Position numbers and translations under genes: made by a program. From contig NZ_CP139137.1 in the NCBI RefSeq assembly GCF_034047335.1, positions 682,001 to 746,000 of the forward strand: a stretch of 64,000 bases of DNA, given 5' to 3'. The notes under the pieces were generated by a model, which saw only the letters and a list, made by a program, of their open reading frames with translations, did not search any database and was not told where the DNA came from. Shown piece by piece: positions 8,711-16,886 of this stretch. Source of the stretch: Chryseobacterium sp. JJR-5R (GTDB lineage: Bacteria; Bacteroidota; Bacteroidia; Flavobacteriales; Weeksellaceae). Position 1 is the stretch's first letter. Every line of letters starts with the position of its first letter.

Positions 8711-9127
8711 ATGGGACAGATCCTTGCAATAGACTATGGAAAGGCCCGTTGCGGCATTGCGGCGACGGATGATATGCGGATTATTGCCAGCGGGCTGGAT
8801 ACCGTTCAGACACCCGGGCTGATTGAATTTTTGAAAAAATATTTCAATGACAACAGGGTAGACGAACTGGTGGTCGGGCTGCCTGTGGATCTGAAAGGAA
8901 ATGTTTCAGAAGTGGAAACTGATATTTTGAAGTTTATAGCGGTGTTTCAGAAAGAATTTCCCGCTGTACCGGTTCACCGCCTTGATGAAAGATTTACGTC
9001 TAAAATGGCTTCGTTTTTTATTTCCCAGAGCGGGAAAAGCAAAAAGCAGAGACAGGAGAAAGGATTGATAGATAAAGTAAGCGCAACCATCATATTGCAG
9101 AATTTTTTAGAACAAAGAACAAGATGA
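8711..9127 (+). CDS. ruvX: RuvX/YqgF family Holliday junction resolvase-like protein
   Basis: 138 residues with an RNase H-like fold: IDYGKARCGIAATD at the N-terminus, VVGLPVDLKGNVSE in the middle and HRLDERFTSKMA near the C-terminus. Members process the 5' end of 16S rRNA or resolve junction DNA; which applies here is not shown by sequence. Its stop overlaps the def start by four bases (ATGA), so the two are translationally coupled. Confidence 0.9.
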   Translation: MGQILAIDYGKARCGIAATDDMRIIASGLDTVQTPGLIEFLKKYFNDNRVDELVVGLPVDLKGNVSEVETDILKFIAVFQKEFPAVPVHRLDERFTSKMASFFISQSGKSKKQRQEKGLIDKVSATIILQNFLEQRTR

Positions 9128-9696
9128 TTTTACCGATAAGAGCCTTTGGGGATCCGGTTTTGAGAAAAGTAGCAAAGGATATTGAACAAGATTATCCGGA
9201 GCTGCAGAACCTGGTCGATAATATGTTTGAAACCATGTACAGTGCAAACGGCATAGGGCTGGCCGCACCGCAGGTCGGCCTGGACATCCGCCTGTTTGTC
9301 ATTGATGTTTCTCCCCTTGCGGAAGATGAAGATTATGACGATATTAAGGACGAGCTGGCCCAATTCAAAAAAGTGTTCATTAACGCCAGGATTCTTGAAG
9401 AGTCCGGTGAAGAGTGGAAATTCAACGAAGGGTGCCTTTCAATTCCTGATGTGAGGGAAGATGTAAAGAGAAAGGATACCATCGTTATAGAATATTATGA
9501 CGAAAATTTTGTAAAACATACAGAAACTTTTTCCGATATTAGAGCCCGCGTAATCCAGCATGAATATGACCATATCGAAGGGATCCTGTTTACCGATCAT
9601 CTGAGTTCCCTGAAAAAGAAGCTTGTGAAAGGGAAACTGAGTAAAATCACCCAGGGCGAAGTCAGCATCAGTTACAAGATGAGGTTCCCGAAGTAA
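9124..9696 (+). CDS. def: Peptide deformylase
   Basis: 190 residues. All three deformylase motifs are present: GIGLAAPQVG, EGCLSIP (metal-binding cysteine) and QHEYDHIEG (metal-binding histidines and catalytic glutamate). The enzyme removes the formyl group from nascent N-terminal methionine at the ribosome. A short acidic insertion, AEDEDYDDIKDELAQF, sits between motifs 1 and 2. It overlaps ruvX by four bases. Confidence 0.95.
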   Translation: MILPIRAFGDPVLRKVAKDIEQDYPELQNLVDNMFETMYSANGIGLAAPQVGLDIRLFVIDVSPLAEDEDYDDIKDELAQFKKVFINARILEESGEEWKFNEGCLSIPDVREDVKRKDTIVIEYYDENFVKHTETFSDIRARVIQHEYDHIEGILFTDHLSSLKKKLVKGKLSKITQGEVSISYKMRFPK

Positions 9697-9782
9697 ATAA
9701 ATAACAATTAAAGGATAAAAAAAATAAACAATAAAGCGCAAAAAGCCCAAAGCCGATTGTAGAATTTACAAAAAATAAAATT

Positions 9783-10343
9783 ATGCTGTTAGAAAAAATA
9801 ATTTCAATCTCTGGCAAGCCAGGACTTTTCAAATTAGTTTCTCAACTTAAAAACGGATTTATTATTGAAGACGTTACAACCAAGAAAAAAGTAAGCATCG
9901 GGAACTCCAGCCAGGTGAGCCTTCTGGATAACATCGCTATGTTTACCGTGGATAAAGAAGTCCCTTTGTTCGAGGTGTTTGAGAATATTGCTAAAAACTA
10001 CGATTATAAGGAAGCCATCAGCCATAAATCAAACGATGCCGAGCTGAAAGAATTCATGACGGCTTCTCTTCCGAGTTATGATACCGAAAGGGTATATGCC
10101 TCTGACATCAAGAAACTGGCGCAGTGGTACAACATCCTTCATAAAGCAGGCTACATTACACCGGAAAGCTTCGTAAAAGCAGAGCCTGAAACTTTGGAAG
10201 GTGAAGGATCAGAAGAAATAAGTATAGATAAAGAAGCGCCTAAAAAAGCAGCCCCGAAAGCGGAAAAGCCTGCAGCCCCTAAAGTGAAAGCGACTTCTGC
10301 AGCGAAAGCAGCTCCTAAAAGTACGCATACCAAAAAAGGATAA
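9783..10343 (+). CDS. DUF5606 family protein
   Basis: 186 residues. The first 140 form a conserved domain (MLLEKIISISGKPGLFKLVS) found in Bacteroidota downstream of def. The last 45 residues are a low-complexity Lys/Ala/Pro tail with repeats of APKA and SAAKAAPKS, probably disordered and positively charged. Function is not known. The tail resembles nucleic-acid-binding tails of other proteins, which is only a guess. Confidence 0.8.
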   Translation: MLLEKIISISGKPGLFKLVSQLKNGFIIEDVTTKKKVSIGNSSQVSLLDNIAMFTVDKEVPLFEVFENIAKNYDYKEAISHKSNDAELKEFMTASLPSYDTERVYASDIKKLAQWYNILHKAGYITPESFVKAEPETLEGEGSEEISIDKEAPKKAAPKAEKPAAPKVKATSAAKAAPKSTHTKKG

Positions 10344-10370
10344 TTCATTCATCTGAATTTACAATATAAA

Positions 10371-10395
10371 CCTCATCGTTCTGATGGGGTTTTTT
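10371..10395 (+). terminator. Terminator after the DUF5606 gene
   Basis: CCTCATC-GTTCT-GATGGGG then TTTTTT. Confidence 0.75.
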
Positions 10396-10431
10396 CGTTG
10401 GTGATCGATCCGCTAAAATACAATGAAACGG

Positions 10432-10493
10432 GTCTTAAAGAAAAGTTGACCAGGTTCACCTGGTCCCTCCGTTTTGCCCAACTCCTTTAAGAC
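10432..10493. repeat. Nested inverted repeat
   Basis: Outer arms GTCTTAAAG (10432-10440) and CTTTAAGAC (10485-10493) pair perfectly. Within them GTTG pairs with CAAC, and the core GACCAGG-TTCA-CCTGGTC (10448-10465) is a perfect hairpin. No T-run follows. It could be a structured RNA or the relic of a small mobile element. Confidence 0.5.
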
Positions 10494-10980
10494 AGGTCTG
10501 CTGGTTCTTTCGTCATTTTCTGCTAAGAGCATATTCATTTTGGGAAATTAATCTCCATGATGATGGGTTCCGGATTAATAGGTTGGTAATGTTGGCTACT
10601 CTGTGCCTATACTTCTTTATTAGAGCATCCTTTGATATGTGTGATCTCGTTTACCATATTTAAAGTCAGCAAGGATGGGATTAATCCGATGCCTGCCATA
10701 ATTGCAGCGTAAGAGAAAATGATTTTTAAAGTATGTATAATAACTGGAATATCCGAAATGTGAAATGATGTTATGGAACTGCTTACCGACGCAATTCAAA
10801 CACCTTTTTAGTATCTATGCTTAAAAAGCAGGCTGTGACAAAACAATGATTACGGCAACCTATGAAAAAGGCACTGCTTTCGTGATTTTTGGGAAAATGA
10901 AACCGGCCGCTTTAGCGAGCAAGATGTGATTTGTGAACCCAAAGCAGTAAATTGGTGGACTATAAGCCGGGATTTATCAA
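10494..10980. other. Gene-free stretch before the AraC gene
   Basis: No intact gene is seen. On the minus strand 10607-10795 is an open frame without a start codon near its beginning, encoding a hydrophobic stretch (KIIFSYAAIMAGIGLIPSLL). It may be the tail of a lost small membrane protein, but I recognise no family. Confidence 0.3.
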
Positions 10981-10988
10981 TATTTTTG
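10981..10988 (+). promoter_or_regulatory. -7 box (TATTTTTG) of the AraC gene
   Basis: TAnnTTTG match 22 bases before ATG 11011. Confidence 0.45.
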
Positions 10989-11010
10989 TATTGAAAATTC
11001 ACCATTGCTC

Positions 11011-11895
11011 ATGAAAAATGAAAATGTGCAGCTGATTGAGCTTTCGGGGAAAACATATGATCTTATGATATCACCGATGTCTGTATCCTATATTCCTTCA
11101 GAAAGCGATCCGGATATGTCTTCGGTTCACCGCCACGACTACAATTCCCTTTTTATATTGGAAAAAGGTTCAGTAACGATGGTTGTGGATAATCAATATA
11201 TTACCATGTCCGGGTCATCTGTACTGCATATTTCCAAAGGACAGGTCCATCAGCCGGTGGAAACTTCAGATATCAAAGGTTGGGTAATGGTATTCGATGA
11301 AAAAATCCTCGATCCTGAAATCTTAAATTCATTGGAGCGGACTTCAGGTGAGATCACTCTGTTCTCCGTGGATGAGGCAGATTTTGCTTTTTTAAATAAT
11401 CTGCTTGGTAACTTACATATTACTGTACAGCAAACTGCAGAGAATCCATTCGGCAAAAAGCTTTTGAACGCAATGGTGAATGCTGTGTATTATAAACTGG
11501 CAGATATGTATTGGTCTGTGAAAACAAATGCTTTGGATCGCTACGGCTCAAGGCCTGTACAAATCACACAGGATTTCAAAAGACTTGTAAGAAGCCATTT
11601 CAGGGATTTCAAAAAGCCTTCTTCATATGCGGAAATGCTGAACATTTCAACAACGTACCTCAATGACACGGTTAAAAAGCATACAGGTTTCCCCTCTACC
11701 AGCTTTATCCAGCAGGAGATCGTTGCTGAAGCACAGCGTCAGCTTCTTTACACAAATAAAAGCGTTAAGGAAATTGCATATGACCTTGGTTTTGTTGACT
11801 GGAAATATTTCCTAAGGCTGTTTTCAAAAGTAACAGGGAGATCGCCGACTTTATTTAGGAAAAAAGCAGAACCGGGTAGCCATGACAAAAAATGA
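11011..11895 (+). CDS. AraC family transcriptional regulator
   Basis: 294 residues. The N-terminal half looks like a cupin sensor (VHRHDYNSLFILEKGSVTMVVDNQ, then ISKGQVHQPVE). The C-terminal 100 residues hold the two helix-turn-helix units of AraC proteins, with VKEIAYDLGFVDWKYFLRLFSKVTG as the diagnostic second one. ATG 11011 is used rather than the TTG six bases earlier. The FAD monooxygenase starts 39 bases downstream on the same strand, so the two probably form one unit and the regulator may control it. Confidence 0.88.
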   Translation: MKNENVQLIELSGKTYDLMISPMSVSYIPSESDPDMSSVHRHDYNSLFILEKGSVTMVVDNQYITMSGSSVLHISKGQVHQPVETSDIKGWVMVFDEKILDPEILNSLERTSGEITLFSVDEADFAFLNNLLGNLHITVQQTAENPFGKKLLNAMVNAVYYKLADMYWSVKTNALDRYGSRPVQITQDFKRLVRSHFRDFKKPSSYAEMLNISTTYLNDTVKKHTGFPSTSFIQQEIVAEAQRQLLYTNKSVKEIAYDLGFVDWKYFLRLFSKVTGRSPTLFRKKAEPGSHDKK

Positions 11896-11934
11896 AAATA
11901 AGATCTCAATCTTTTCTCAAAAAGCAATTAGAAT

Positions 11935-13146
11935 ATGAAGAATAAAAAAATATTAGTCTCTGGAGCCAGCATTGCCGGCCCTACCTTGGCATACTGGTTA
12001 CATCAATATGATTTTGAAGTCACCGTAGTGGAACGTGAGCCTGAATTAAGACTTGGCGGGCAAAATATTGATGTGAAAGGACCGGCGAAAGAAATTGCTG
12101 TGAAAATGGGAATTGTAGAGGAAATTCGTAATCACAACACAACTGAGATCGGACTGCGTTTCGTAGATTCGCAAAATCAGACATTGGCGGAATTTCCGGC
12201 TGATAGTTCAATGAGTATGACGCAGGAACTGGAAATCCTGCGTGGGGATCTGGTTAGGATCCTTTATGAACACACCTCGAATGATGTTAAGTATATCTTC
12301 GGCGATCATATTGTCAATATAAAGCAAACAGATGACGAGGTAGAAGTTGAATTCGGCAGCGGAAAAAAAGAATTTTTTGATATCGTGATTTCGGCAGAGG
12401 GTATAGGCTCGGGCACGCGTAACCTGGCGTTTGGCAGGCCTCCCCGTTACAAGTATTTGGGCCTGCATACAGCATATCTGACGATCCCAAAGAAAAATAC
12501 AGACAGCCGATGGGCCCGCTGGTACAACGCGCCAAAAGGAATCGTTTTCATGCTGCGCCCTGACAATTACGGAGAAACAAGGGCTTCAGTTACTTTTCTG
12601 GCTGAAGAGAATGCCTATAAAGACCTTGACGAGAAGGAGCAGAAGAAAGCGCTGATCAGGCATATACAAGGTGCAGGCTGGGAGTCTGAACGCCTCGTTG
12701 ATGAAATCGAAGGGAGCAGGGATTTCTATTTTGAAAGAGTCAGCCAGGTCAAGGCTGATCGGTGGAGTACCGGCAGGGTTGCCGTTACGGGCGATGCAGC
12801 CTGGTGCGCTACACCGATTGCAGGTAAAGGTACTGATCTTGCCATGGCCGGAGCTTACGTACTTGCCGGAGAGTTGTCAAAGGCAAAGGACCATGAGGAA
12901 GCTTTTAGAAATTATGAAGAAATAATGAGGCCATACGTTGAAGAATGTCAGAAGCTGCCACCTGGTATTCCGGGCATCGTGTATCCTGAATCAAAATGGG
13001 GAGTTGCTCTGCTGAACAAATGTATTAGGGTAGCAGGGAGTAAACCTGTTAAGCGGTTAGCGGGTTTTTTTTCAGGAAAGAAAGAAGACAAAAAAGAATT
13101 TATACTTCCGGATTATGGGAACGGGTCTGATCATAAGGAAAATTGA
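11935..13146 (+). CDS. FAD-dependent monooxygenase (group A aromatic hydroxylase type)
   Basis: 403 residues. The dinucleotide-binding start ILVSGASIAGPTLAYWL is a GxGxxG variant usual in TetX/PHBH-like enzymes. A GDAAWCATPIAGKGTDLAMAGAYVLAGEL motif near residue 280 contacts the FAD ribityl chain. Such enzymes hydroxylate aromatic or polyketide compounds with NAD(P)H and O2. Similarity to tetracycline-modifying TetX exists at family level only. Nothing seen here shows tetracycline as substrate. The C-terminus ends with a lysine-rich linker. Confidence 0.85.
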   Translation: MKNKKILVSGASIAGPTLAYWLHQYDFEVTVVEREPELRLGGQNIDVKGPAKEIAVKMGIVEEIRNHNTTEIGLRFVDSQNQTLAEFPADSSMSMTQELEILRGDLVRILYEHTSNDVKYIFGDHIVNIKQTDDEVEVEFGSGKKEFFDIVISAEGIGSGTRNLAFGRPPRYKYLGLHTAYLTIPKKNTDSRWARWYNAPKGIVFMLRPDNYGETRASVTFLAEENAYKDLDEKEQKKALIRHIQGAGWESERLVDEIEGSRDFYFERVSQVKADRWSTGRVAVTGDAAWCATPIAGKGTDLAMAGAYVLAGELSKAKDHEEAFRNYEEIMRPYVEECQKLPPGIPGIVYPESKWGVALLNKCIRVAGSKPVKRLAGFFSGKKEDKKEFILPDYGNGSDHKEN

Positions 13147-13223
13147 TATTGCATAATTAATTAATATAATAATATGTTTCCTGCGCTAATTATAACCTAA
13201 GAATCAATCTAACAAAACGATAA

Positions 13224-13624
13224 TTAATTGACTTTTTTAAATGGAGAATTTGGAATTTTAAGACTGCCACTTAAAATATGCATTTCATACCTGATTCTGA
13301 AGATGCCCAGATCCTGTAAAACCGGAACGCCCCAATCAGTAAAATCATGCAAACCGTACGGATGGTCCTGCCGTATTAAAAGCATACCCATTATGCCCAC
13401 TTTGTGCCATTTCTGAATTTGGTCTGCAATCTTTTCAGCCGACCCAAAAAATTGTGACGTGGCACACTGCTCATTGGAATAATTGCATCAATTCCATATA
13501 TTTTTCAATTGCATCTTTTTCTGCTTCGCCGATAATTGGATTTTGTGAATGGCTATGATGAAATCTTCAGGTTGCCTTTGTCTTGCAATAAAGCTTCTGC
13601 CTGATCCTGTTTTAATTTGGACAT
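13224..13624 (-). pseudogene. Decayed LLM-class flavin monooxygenase (NtaA/SnaA/DszA type), C-terminal remnant
   Basis: No intact frame, but minus-strand translation gives family-typical pieces in order in different frames: SGRSFIARQRQPEDFIIAIH, then EAEKDAIEKYMELMQL, then FFGSAEKIADQIQKW and GVPVLQDLGIFR before a stop at 13226-13224. The last block matches the C-terminus of flavin-dependent monooxygenases of the same family as the intact gene at 17604-18938. At least two frameshifts and loss of the N-terminal two thirds show it is dead. Its strand is opposite to that paralog. Confidence 0.75.
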
Positions 13625-13669
13625 TGATGAATTTCACATGTACCCTGTCATATTGATTTTAAAGTTGTG

Positions 13670-14650
13670 TCAATTAAAATCATACATCAGTTCTGATATC
13701 ACCTCTTTTACCGAACGAATCTTTTTAATGTAAGAGATGCCGTTTCCTACCGTGATATACCCTTTGTTGATATCTCCATCCAGCATTCCTACTTTTAATC
13801 CCTGTTCGCCATACATTTTATGGGCAATTTCATCCCGTGTATGACCCCGTTCATCCATTGCCAAAAGTTCACGGCTATAGGGTGTTGGTATAGAGCGGTA
13901 GTACGCAGGATTGGTTCTGAAGATCAATAAGTCGCTGGCTGTGTGGTCAATGATAAGTTGTTTGACATTTTCTGCAGCGGGATTTTCTTCTGTAGCGATA
14001 AAAACGGTACCTGCAAATATTCCCTCGGCGCCCAGGGCCAATGCAGCTCGGACTGCCCGGATATCTGCAATTCCCCCCGCTGCCATTACCGGAATATTCA
14101 CAGCATCGGAAATCATCGGTACAATTGAAAATGTACCGATGATTTTATCGGGAACTGTTCCGCCTTCGTCAAATCCGGTGGCTACAAGAATATCTACACC
14201 TATTCTTTCCGCATATAAGGCGTTTTCCACGCTTGGATTTAGTGCACGGTAAATTGTTTTAATATGGTTGTCTTTGAATCTTTTAACCAGAGGCCCGAAA
14301 TCAAAGTTTTCGATACCATTCACCAGAACCACTTTCACATCTTCCTCGATAAGCAGGTCAGCTATTTTATCAATTTCGGTTAAATCATTAGAAATTACCA
14401 CTGGTACTGCAAAAGGTTTTTCAGTCAAAATTTTCACTTTCCGTATTTCTTTTCGCAGCCGATCTGTAATTTCCTCAAATGATGCTGGATTTGTTTTTTG
14501 GCCTGCGTGGGGACCCAGCATTCCTAAACCTCCGGCATTACTTACAGCGGCAACTAATTCTGCATTCGTAACCCATGACATTGCCCCTTGAATGATTGGA
14601 TATCTAATTCCTAAGATTTCTGTTATTCTGTTTTTCTTGTTCATTTCCAT
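13670..14650 (-). CDS. Nitronate monooxygenase (2-nitropropane dioxygenase family)
   Basis: 326 residues with an FMN-binding TIM barrel: RYPIIQGAMSWVTNAELVAAVSNAGGLGMLG at the start, PVMAAGGIADIRAVRAALALGAEGIFAGT in the phosphate-binding part. Enzymes of this family oxidise alkyl nitronates with O2, detoxifying propionate-3-nitronate-like compounds; some act as NADH:quinone reductases. The promoter on the minus strand has a -7 box TAGCTTTG at 14693-14686 and a palindrome 28 bases before it that is shared with the nitroreductase promoter. The second methionine (14644) is also a possible start. Confidence 0.87.
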   Translation of the reverse strand: MEMNKKNRITEILGIRYPIIQGAMSWVTNAELVAAVSNAGGLGMLGPHAGQKTNPASFEEITDRLRKEIRKVKILTEKPFAVPVVISNDLTEIDKIADLLIEEDVKVVLVNGIENFDFGPLVKRFKDNHIKTIYRALNPSVENALYAERIGVDILVATGFDEGGTVPDKIIGTFSIVPMISDAVNIPVMAAGGIADIRAVRAALALGAEGIFAGTVFIATEENPAAENVKQLIIDHTASDLLIFRTNPAYYRSIPTPYSRELLAMDERGHTRDEIAHKMYGEQGLKVGMLDGDINKGYITVGNGISYIKKIRSVKEVISELMYDFN

Positions 14651-14685
14651 AATATATACGTCAACATTATACGTATGTGACGGTA

Positions 14686-14693
14686 CAAAGCTA
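14686..14693 (-). promoter_or_regulatory. -7 box (TAGCTTTG) of the nitronate monooxygenase gene
   Basis: TAnnTTTG match on the minus strand, 28 bases downstream of the palindrome at 14721-14738. Confidence 0.5.
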
Positions 14694-14720
14694 CAATAAT
14701 ATCACTTTCTTTTTTATAGT

Positions 14721-14738
14721 ACTTTCCTGAAGGAAAGT
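14721..14738. promoter_or_regulatory. Putative HxlR operator, copy 1
   Basis: Palindrome ACTTTCC-TGAA-GGAAAGT. Read on the minus strand it continues into ACTATA. This pattern, CTTTCCTTnnGGAAAG then TACTATA, is repeated at 16804-16826 beside the hxlR-like gene. Spacing to the -7 box is 28 bases in both promoters. Confidence 0.6.
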
Positions 14739-14790
14739 TGATTTTAAGGATTCAGACAAAGTATTGAATTTGACTATCCTAATGATAATC

Positions 14791-14807
14791 ACTTTCTTTA
14801 ATAAAGT
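14791..14807. promoter_or_regulatory. Weaker operator-like palindrome before the LLM gene
   Basis: ACTTTCTTTAATAAAGT, a degenerate relative of the sites above, ends seven bases before the TACCTTTG box (14815-14822) of the gene at 14867. A further half-like site, CACTTTCTTTTTTATAGTAC, lies at 14703-14722. Confidence 0.4.
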
Positions 14808-14814
14808 AATTTAA

Positions 14815-14822
14815 TACCTTTG
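14815..14822 (+). promoter_or_regulatory. -7 box (TACCTTTG) of the LLM monooxygenase gene
   Basis: TAnnTTTG match, 45 bases before ATG 14867. Confidence 0.45.
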
Positions 14823-14866
14823 CAAAGCATTTGGTTTTAATTATAAAATTACCAGGTGAAAAAATC

Positions 14867-15892
14867 ATGAGTAAAAAAACATCATATTCAATTCTAGAAC
14901 TCGCCATCGTTTCGGAAAGGAGCAGTTTTAAACAAACTCTGAACAACTCACTTGCTTTAGCTAAAGTGGCAGAAGAATATAATTATACAAGGTATTGGTT
15001 TGCAGAACATCACAATTCCGAATCGGTTGCCAGTAGTGCAACCTCCATATTAATTGGCTACATTGCTGAAAATACGGAGAAAATCAGGGTCGGTTCGGGC
15101 GGAATTATGCTTCCGAACCATTCGCCACTTGTCATTGCAGAGCAGTTTGGAACATTAGCCCAACTTTATCCCGACAGAATTGATCTGGGATTGGGAAGAG
15201 CTCCCGGAACTGATATGCCTACTGCACAAGCCATTCGTTCGGATTTTATGAAAGCGGCACACTCTTTTCCTGCAGAAGTGGAGAAGATTGAGGACTATTT
15301 TTCCATTGAAAATAAAACTTCGAAAGTAAGGGTACCGATTGCAGAAGGGGTGGATGTTCCGGTTTATATTTTAGGTTCAAGTACGGACAGTGCGCATCTG
15401 GCAGCAGCGAAAGGATTGCCTTATGCCTTTGCAAGTCATTTTGCATCTGCTCATTTGCATTCCGCCTTGGAAATTTATCGGGAAGAATTCCAAGTATCTG
15501 ACGTTTTGAAAAAACCGTACACGATTGCCGGAGCTAATATCATCATTGCCGATACGGATGAAGAGGCAGAAAGAGCATTCACATCATTAATCAGAATGTT
15601 TTTCGGCGTTTTGACCGGAAACTCAAAGCCATTGCAGGCACCAACTGAAATGACGGAAGATTTAATTGAAGTCTTAAAACATCCAAGTTTGCATCAAATG
15701 TTGAAATATTCGTTTGTAGGAAATAAGGAAACGGTTAAAAAACAGGTAGAGGATTTCATTGAACAAACTCAAGTTGATGAGATTATTATGGTGTCTAATA
15801 TCTTTGCACTGGAAGATAGAATAAAATCGGCACAACTTTTTGCTGAAATAATGGATGAACTCAATGCTAAAAAGGCTTCCGTAGTTAATTAA
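14867..15892 (+). CDS. LLM-class flavin-dependent oxidoreductase (MsnO8-like)
   Basis: 341 residues from ATG 14867 (MSKKTSYSILELAIVSERSS). The luciferase-like barrel is shown by YWFAEHHNSESVASSA, RVGSGGIMLPNHSPLVIAEQFGTL and DLGLGRAPGTD. This combination is typical of the single-component-like MsnO8/YhbW subfamily, which uses FMNH2 from a partner reductase. Substrate is unknown. It is divergent from the nitronate monooxygenase gene, and the 220-base spacer holds the operator-like palindromes. An upstream TTG at 14831 is rejected as being too near the promoter. Confidence 0.87.
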   Translation: MSKKTSYSILELAIVSERSSFKQTLNNSLALAKVAEEYNYTRYWFAEHHNSESVASSATSILIGYIAENTEKIRVGSGGIMLPNHSPLVIAEQFGTLAQLYPDRIDLGLGRAPGTDMPTAQAIRSDFMKAAHSFPAEVEKIEDYFSIENKTSKVRVPIAEGVDVPVYILGSSTDSAHLAAAKGLPYAFASHFASAHLHSALEIYREEFQVSDVLKKPYTIAGANIIIADTDEEAERAFTSLIRMFFGVLTGNSKPLQAPTEMTEDLIEVLKHPSLHQMLKYSFVGNKETVKKQVEDFIEQTQVDEIIMVSNIFALEDRIKSAQLFAEIMDELNAKKASVVN

Positions 15893-15931
15893 ACCCAATT
15901 TGAAAATAGCAAAAAAGGAAGCATATAACGA

Positions 15932-16245
15932 ATGTCTGAATATTGTAAGCCCGTTAAGGACGCTTTGGAAGTCATCAATGACAAATGGAATGGAAACTGG
16001 CAGTTATCATTTCAGTGGGTATAGGAAATGAGCGATTTACGGAGATTCAGGAGGGGATTGGAGGCATTACGCCGAAAGTTTTAGATAAAGAACTGAAAGA
16101 TTTTCGAGAAGCATAAACTTATTAAACAAATAATTACAGACGGTTATGATGTAAAAATCATAGAAAATCTGAAGAATGCGCAGCGACCTTAACTTCCATG
16201 ATTTATACTTTAAAAGAATGGGGAAATCAAAGCTATCATTCCTAA
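15932..16245 (+). pseudogene. Decayed HxlR family regulator
   Basis: From ATG 15932 the frames in succession read SEYCKPVKDALEVINDKW, then WKLAVIISVGIGNERFTEIQ and GGITPKVLDKELKD, then FEKHKLIKQIITDGYDVKI, then TLTSMIYTLKEWGNQS. Together these cover a whole HxlR domain in three or four frames. It is a paralog of the intact regulator at 16412-16777, which shares SVGIGN-RFT-IQE and ITPKVLAKELKELE. At least three frameshifts make it non-functional. It follows the LLM gene on the same strand and may once have been its local regulator. Confidence 0.8.
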
Positions 16246-16411
16246 ACAGGCTCTGAATAATTTTTTTTCATCATTTATGTTTTTCAGCCTCTCAATCGAG
16301 AGGCTTTTATTTTATATTAATTTGTCAGCATGATAGTAAGGTATCCTTTCTAAGAACTAGAGTATAAAGAGAATTGAAAATTAATAATGTAAGTGCTTTC
16401 ATTTTTTTGTT

Positions 16412-16777
16412 TTAGCTATTTTCCTTCTCTTTATCTCCAAAGACTTTTTCCCGGTGATTAATCCCCCAGTCTTTCATTGCATAAATTATTGGTGTTAAAG
16501 TATCTGCATAAGGCTCACGAGTGTATGTAATTTTTACTGGGTAATCACCTATTACGGTTCTTTTAACCAGTTCATGTTGCTCCAGCTCTTTTAACTCTTT
16601 GGCAAGAACCTTAGGAGTGATGCCCGGAATACTCTCCTGTATATCCGTAAACCGGTCATTGCCTACTCCTATAGACACAAGAATAGGGAATTTCCACTTT
16701 CCGCTCATTACATCTAAAAAATCCCGTACCGGTTTGATGGTACTGATGCAATCGTTATAACCTTTTTTTACTGCCAT
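16412..16777 (-). CDS. HxlR family transcriptional regulator
   Basis: 121 residues from ATG 16777 (MAVKKGYNDCISTIKPVRDF). The winged-helix HxlR domain has the usual single cysteine near the N-terminus (DCIS), then VMSGKWKFPILVSIGVGNDRFTDIQ and ITPKVLAKELKELEQHELVKR. HxlR proteins commonly sense electrophiles or oxidants through that cysteine and control nearby reductase genes. The reading frame continues upstream to 17038 but that part crosses into the divergent nitroreductase gene and is rejected. The palindrome at 16804-16819 lies about at its transcription start, which would allow self-repression. Confidence 0.87.
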   Translation of the reverse strand: MAVKKGYNDCISTIKPVRDFLDVMSGKWKFPILVSIGVGNDRFTDIQESIPGITPKVLAKELKELEQHELVKRTVIGDYPVKITYTREPYADTLTPIIYAMKDWGINHREKVFGDKEKENS

Positions 16778-16803
16778 AATAATATCCTGAATAAGAAAAT
16801 GTG

Positions 16804-16826
16804 CTTTCCTTTTGGAAAGTACTATA
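16804..16826. promoter_or_regulatory. Putative HxlR operator, copy 2
   Basis: Palindrome CTTTCC-TTTT-GGAAAG followed by TACTATA, in the HxlR/nitroreductase spacer. It agrees at 21 of 23 positions with copy 1. A near -7 box (GAACTTTG, 16848-16855) for the nitroreductase follows after 28 bases. A second inverted repeat, TACAAAGT (16825-16832) / ACTTTGTA (16850-16857), overlaps it. Confidence 0.6.
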
Positions 16827-16886
16827 CAAAGTAAAGTATATTTTCCGGAACTTTGTATCATAATTAAAAAAAAATCATCCTTTAGT

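Noticed and set aside
11935-13146. Calling the FAD monooxygenase a tetracycline-resistance enzyme
   Set aside because: Only the general fold and FAD motifs are shared; nothing seen ties it to tetracycline.
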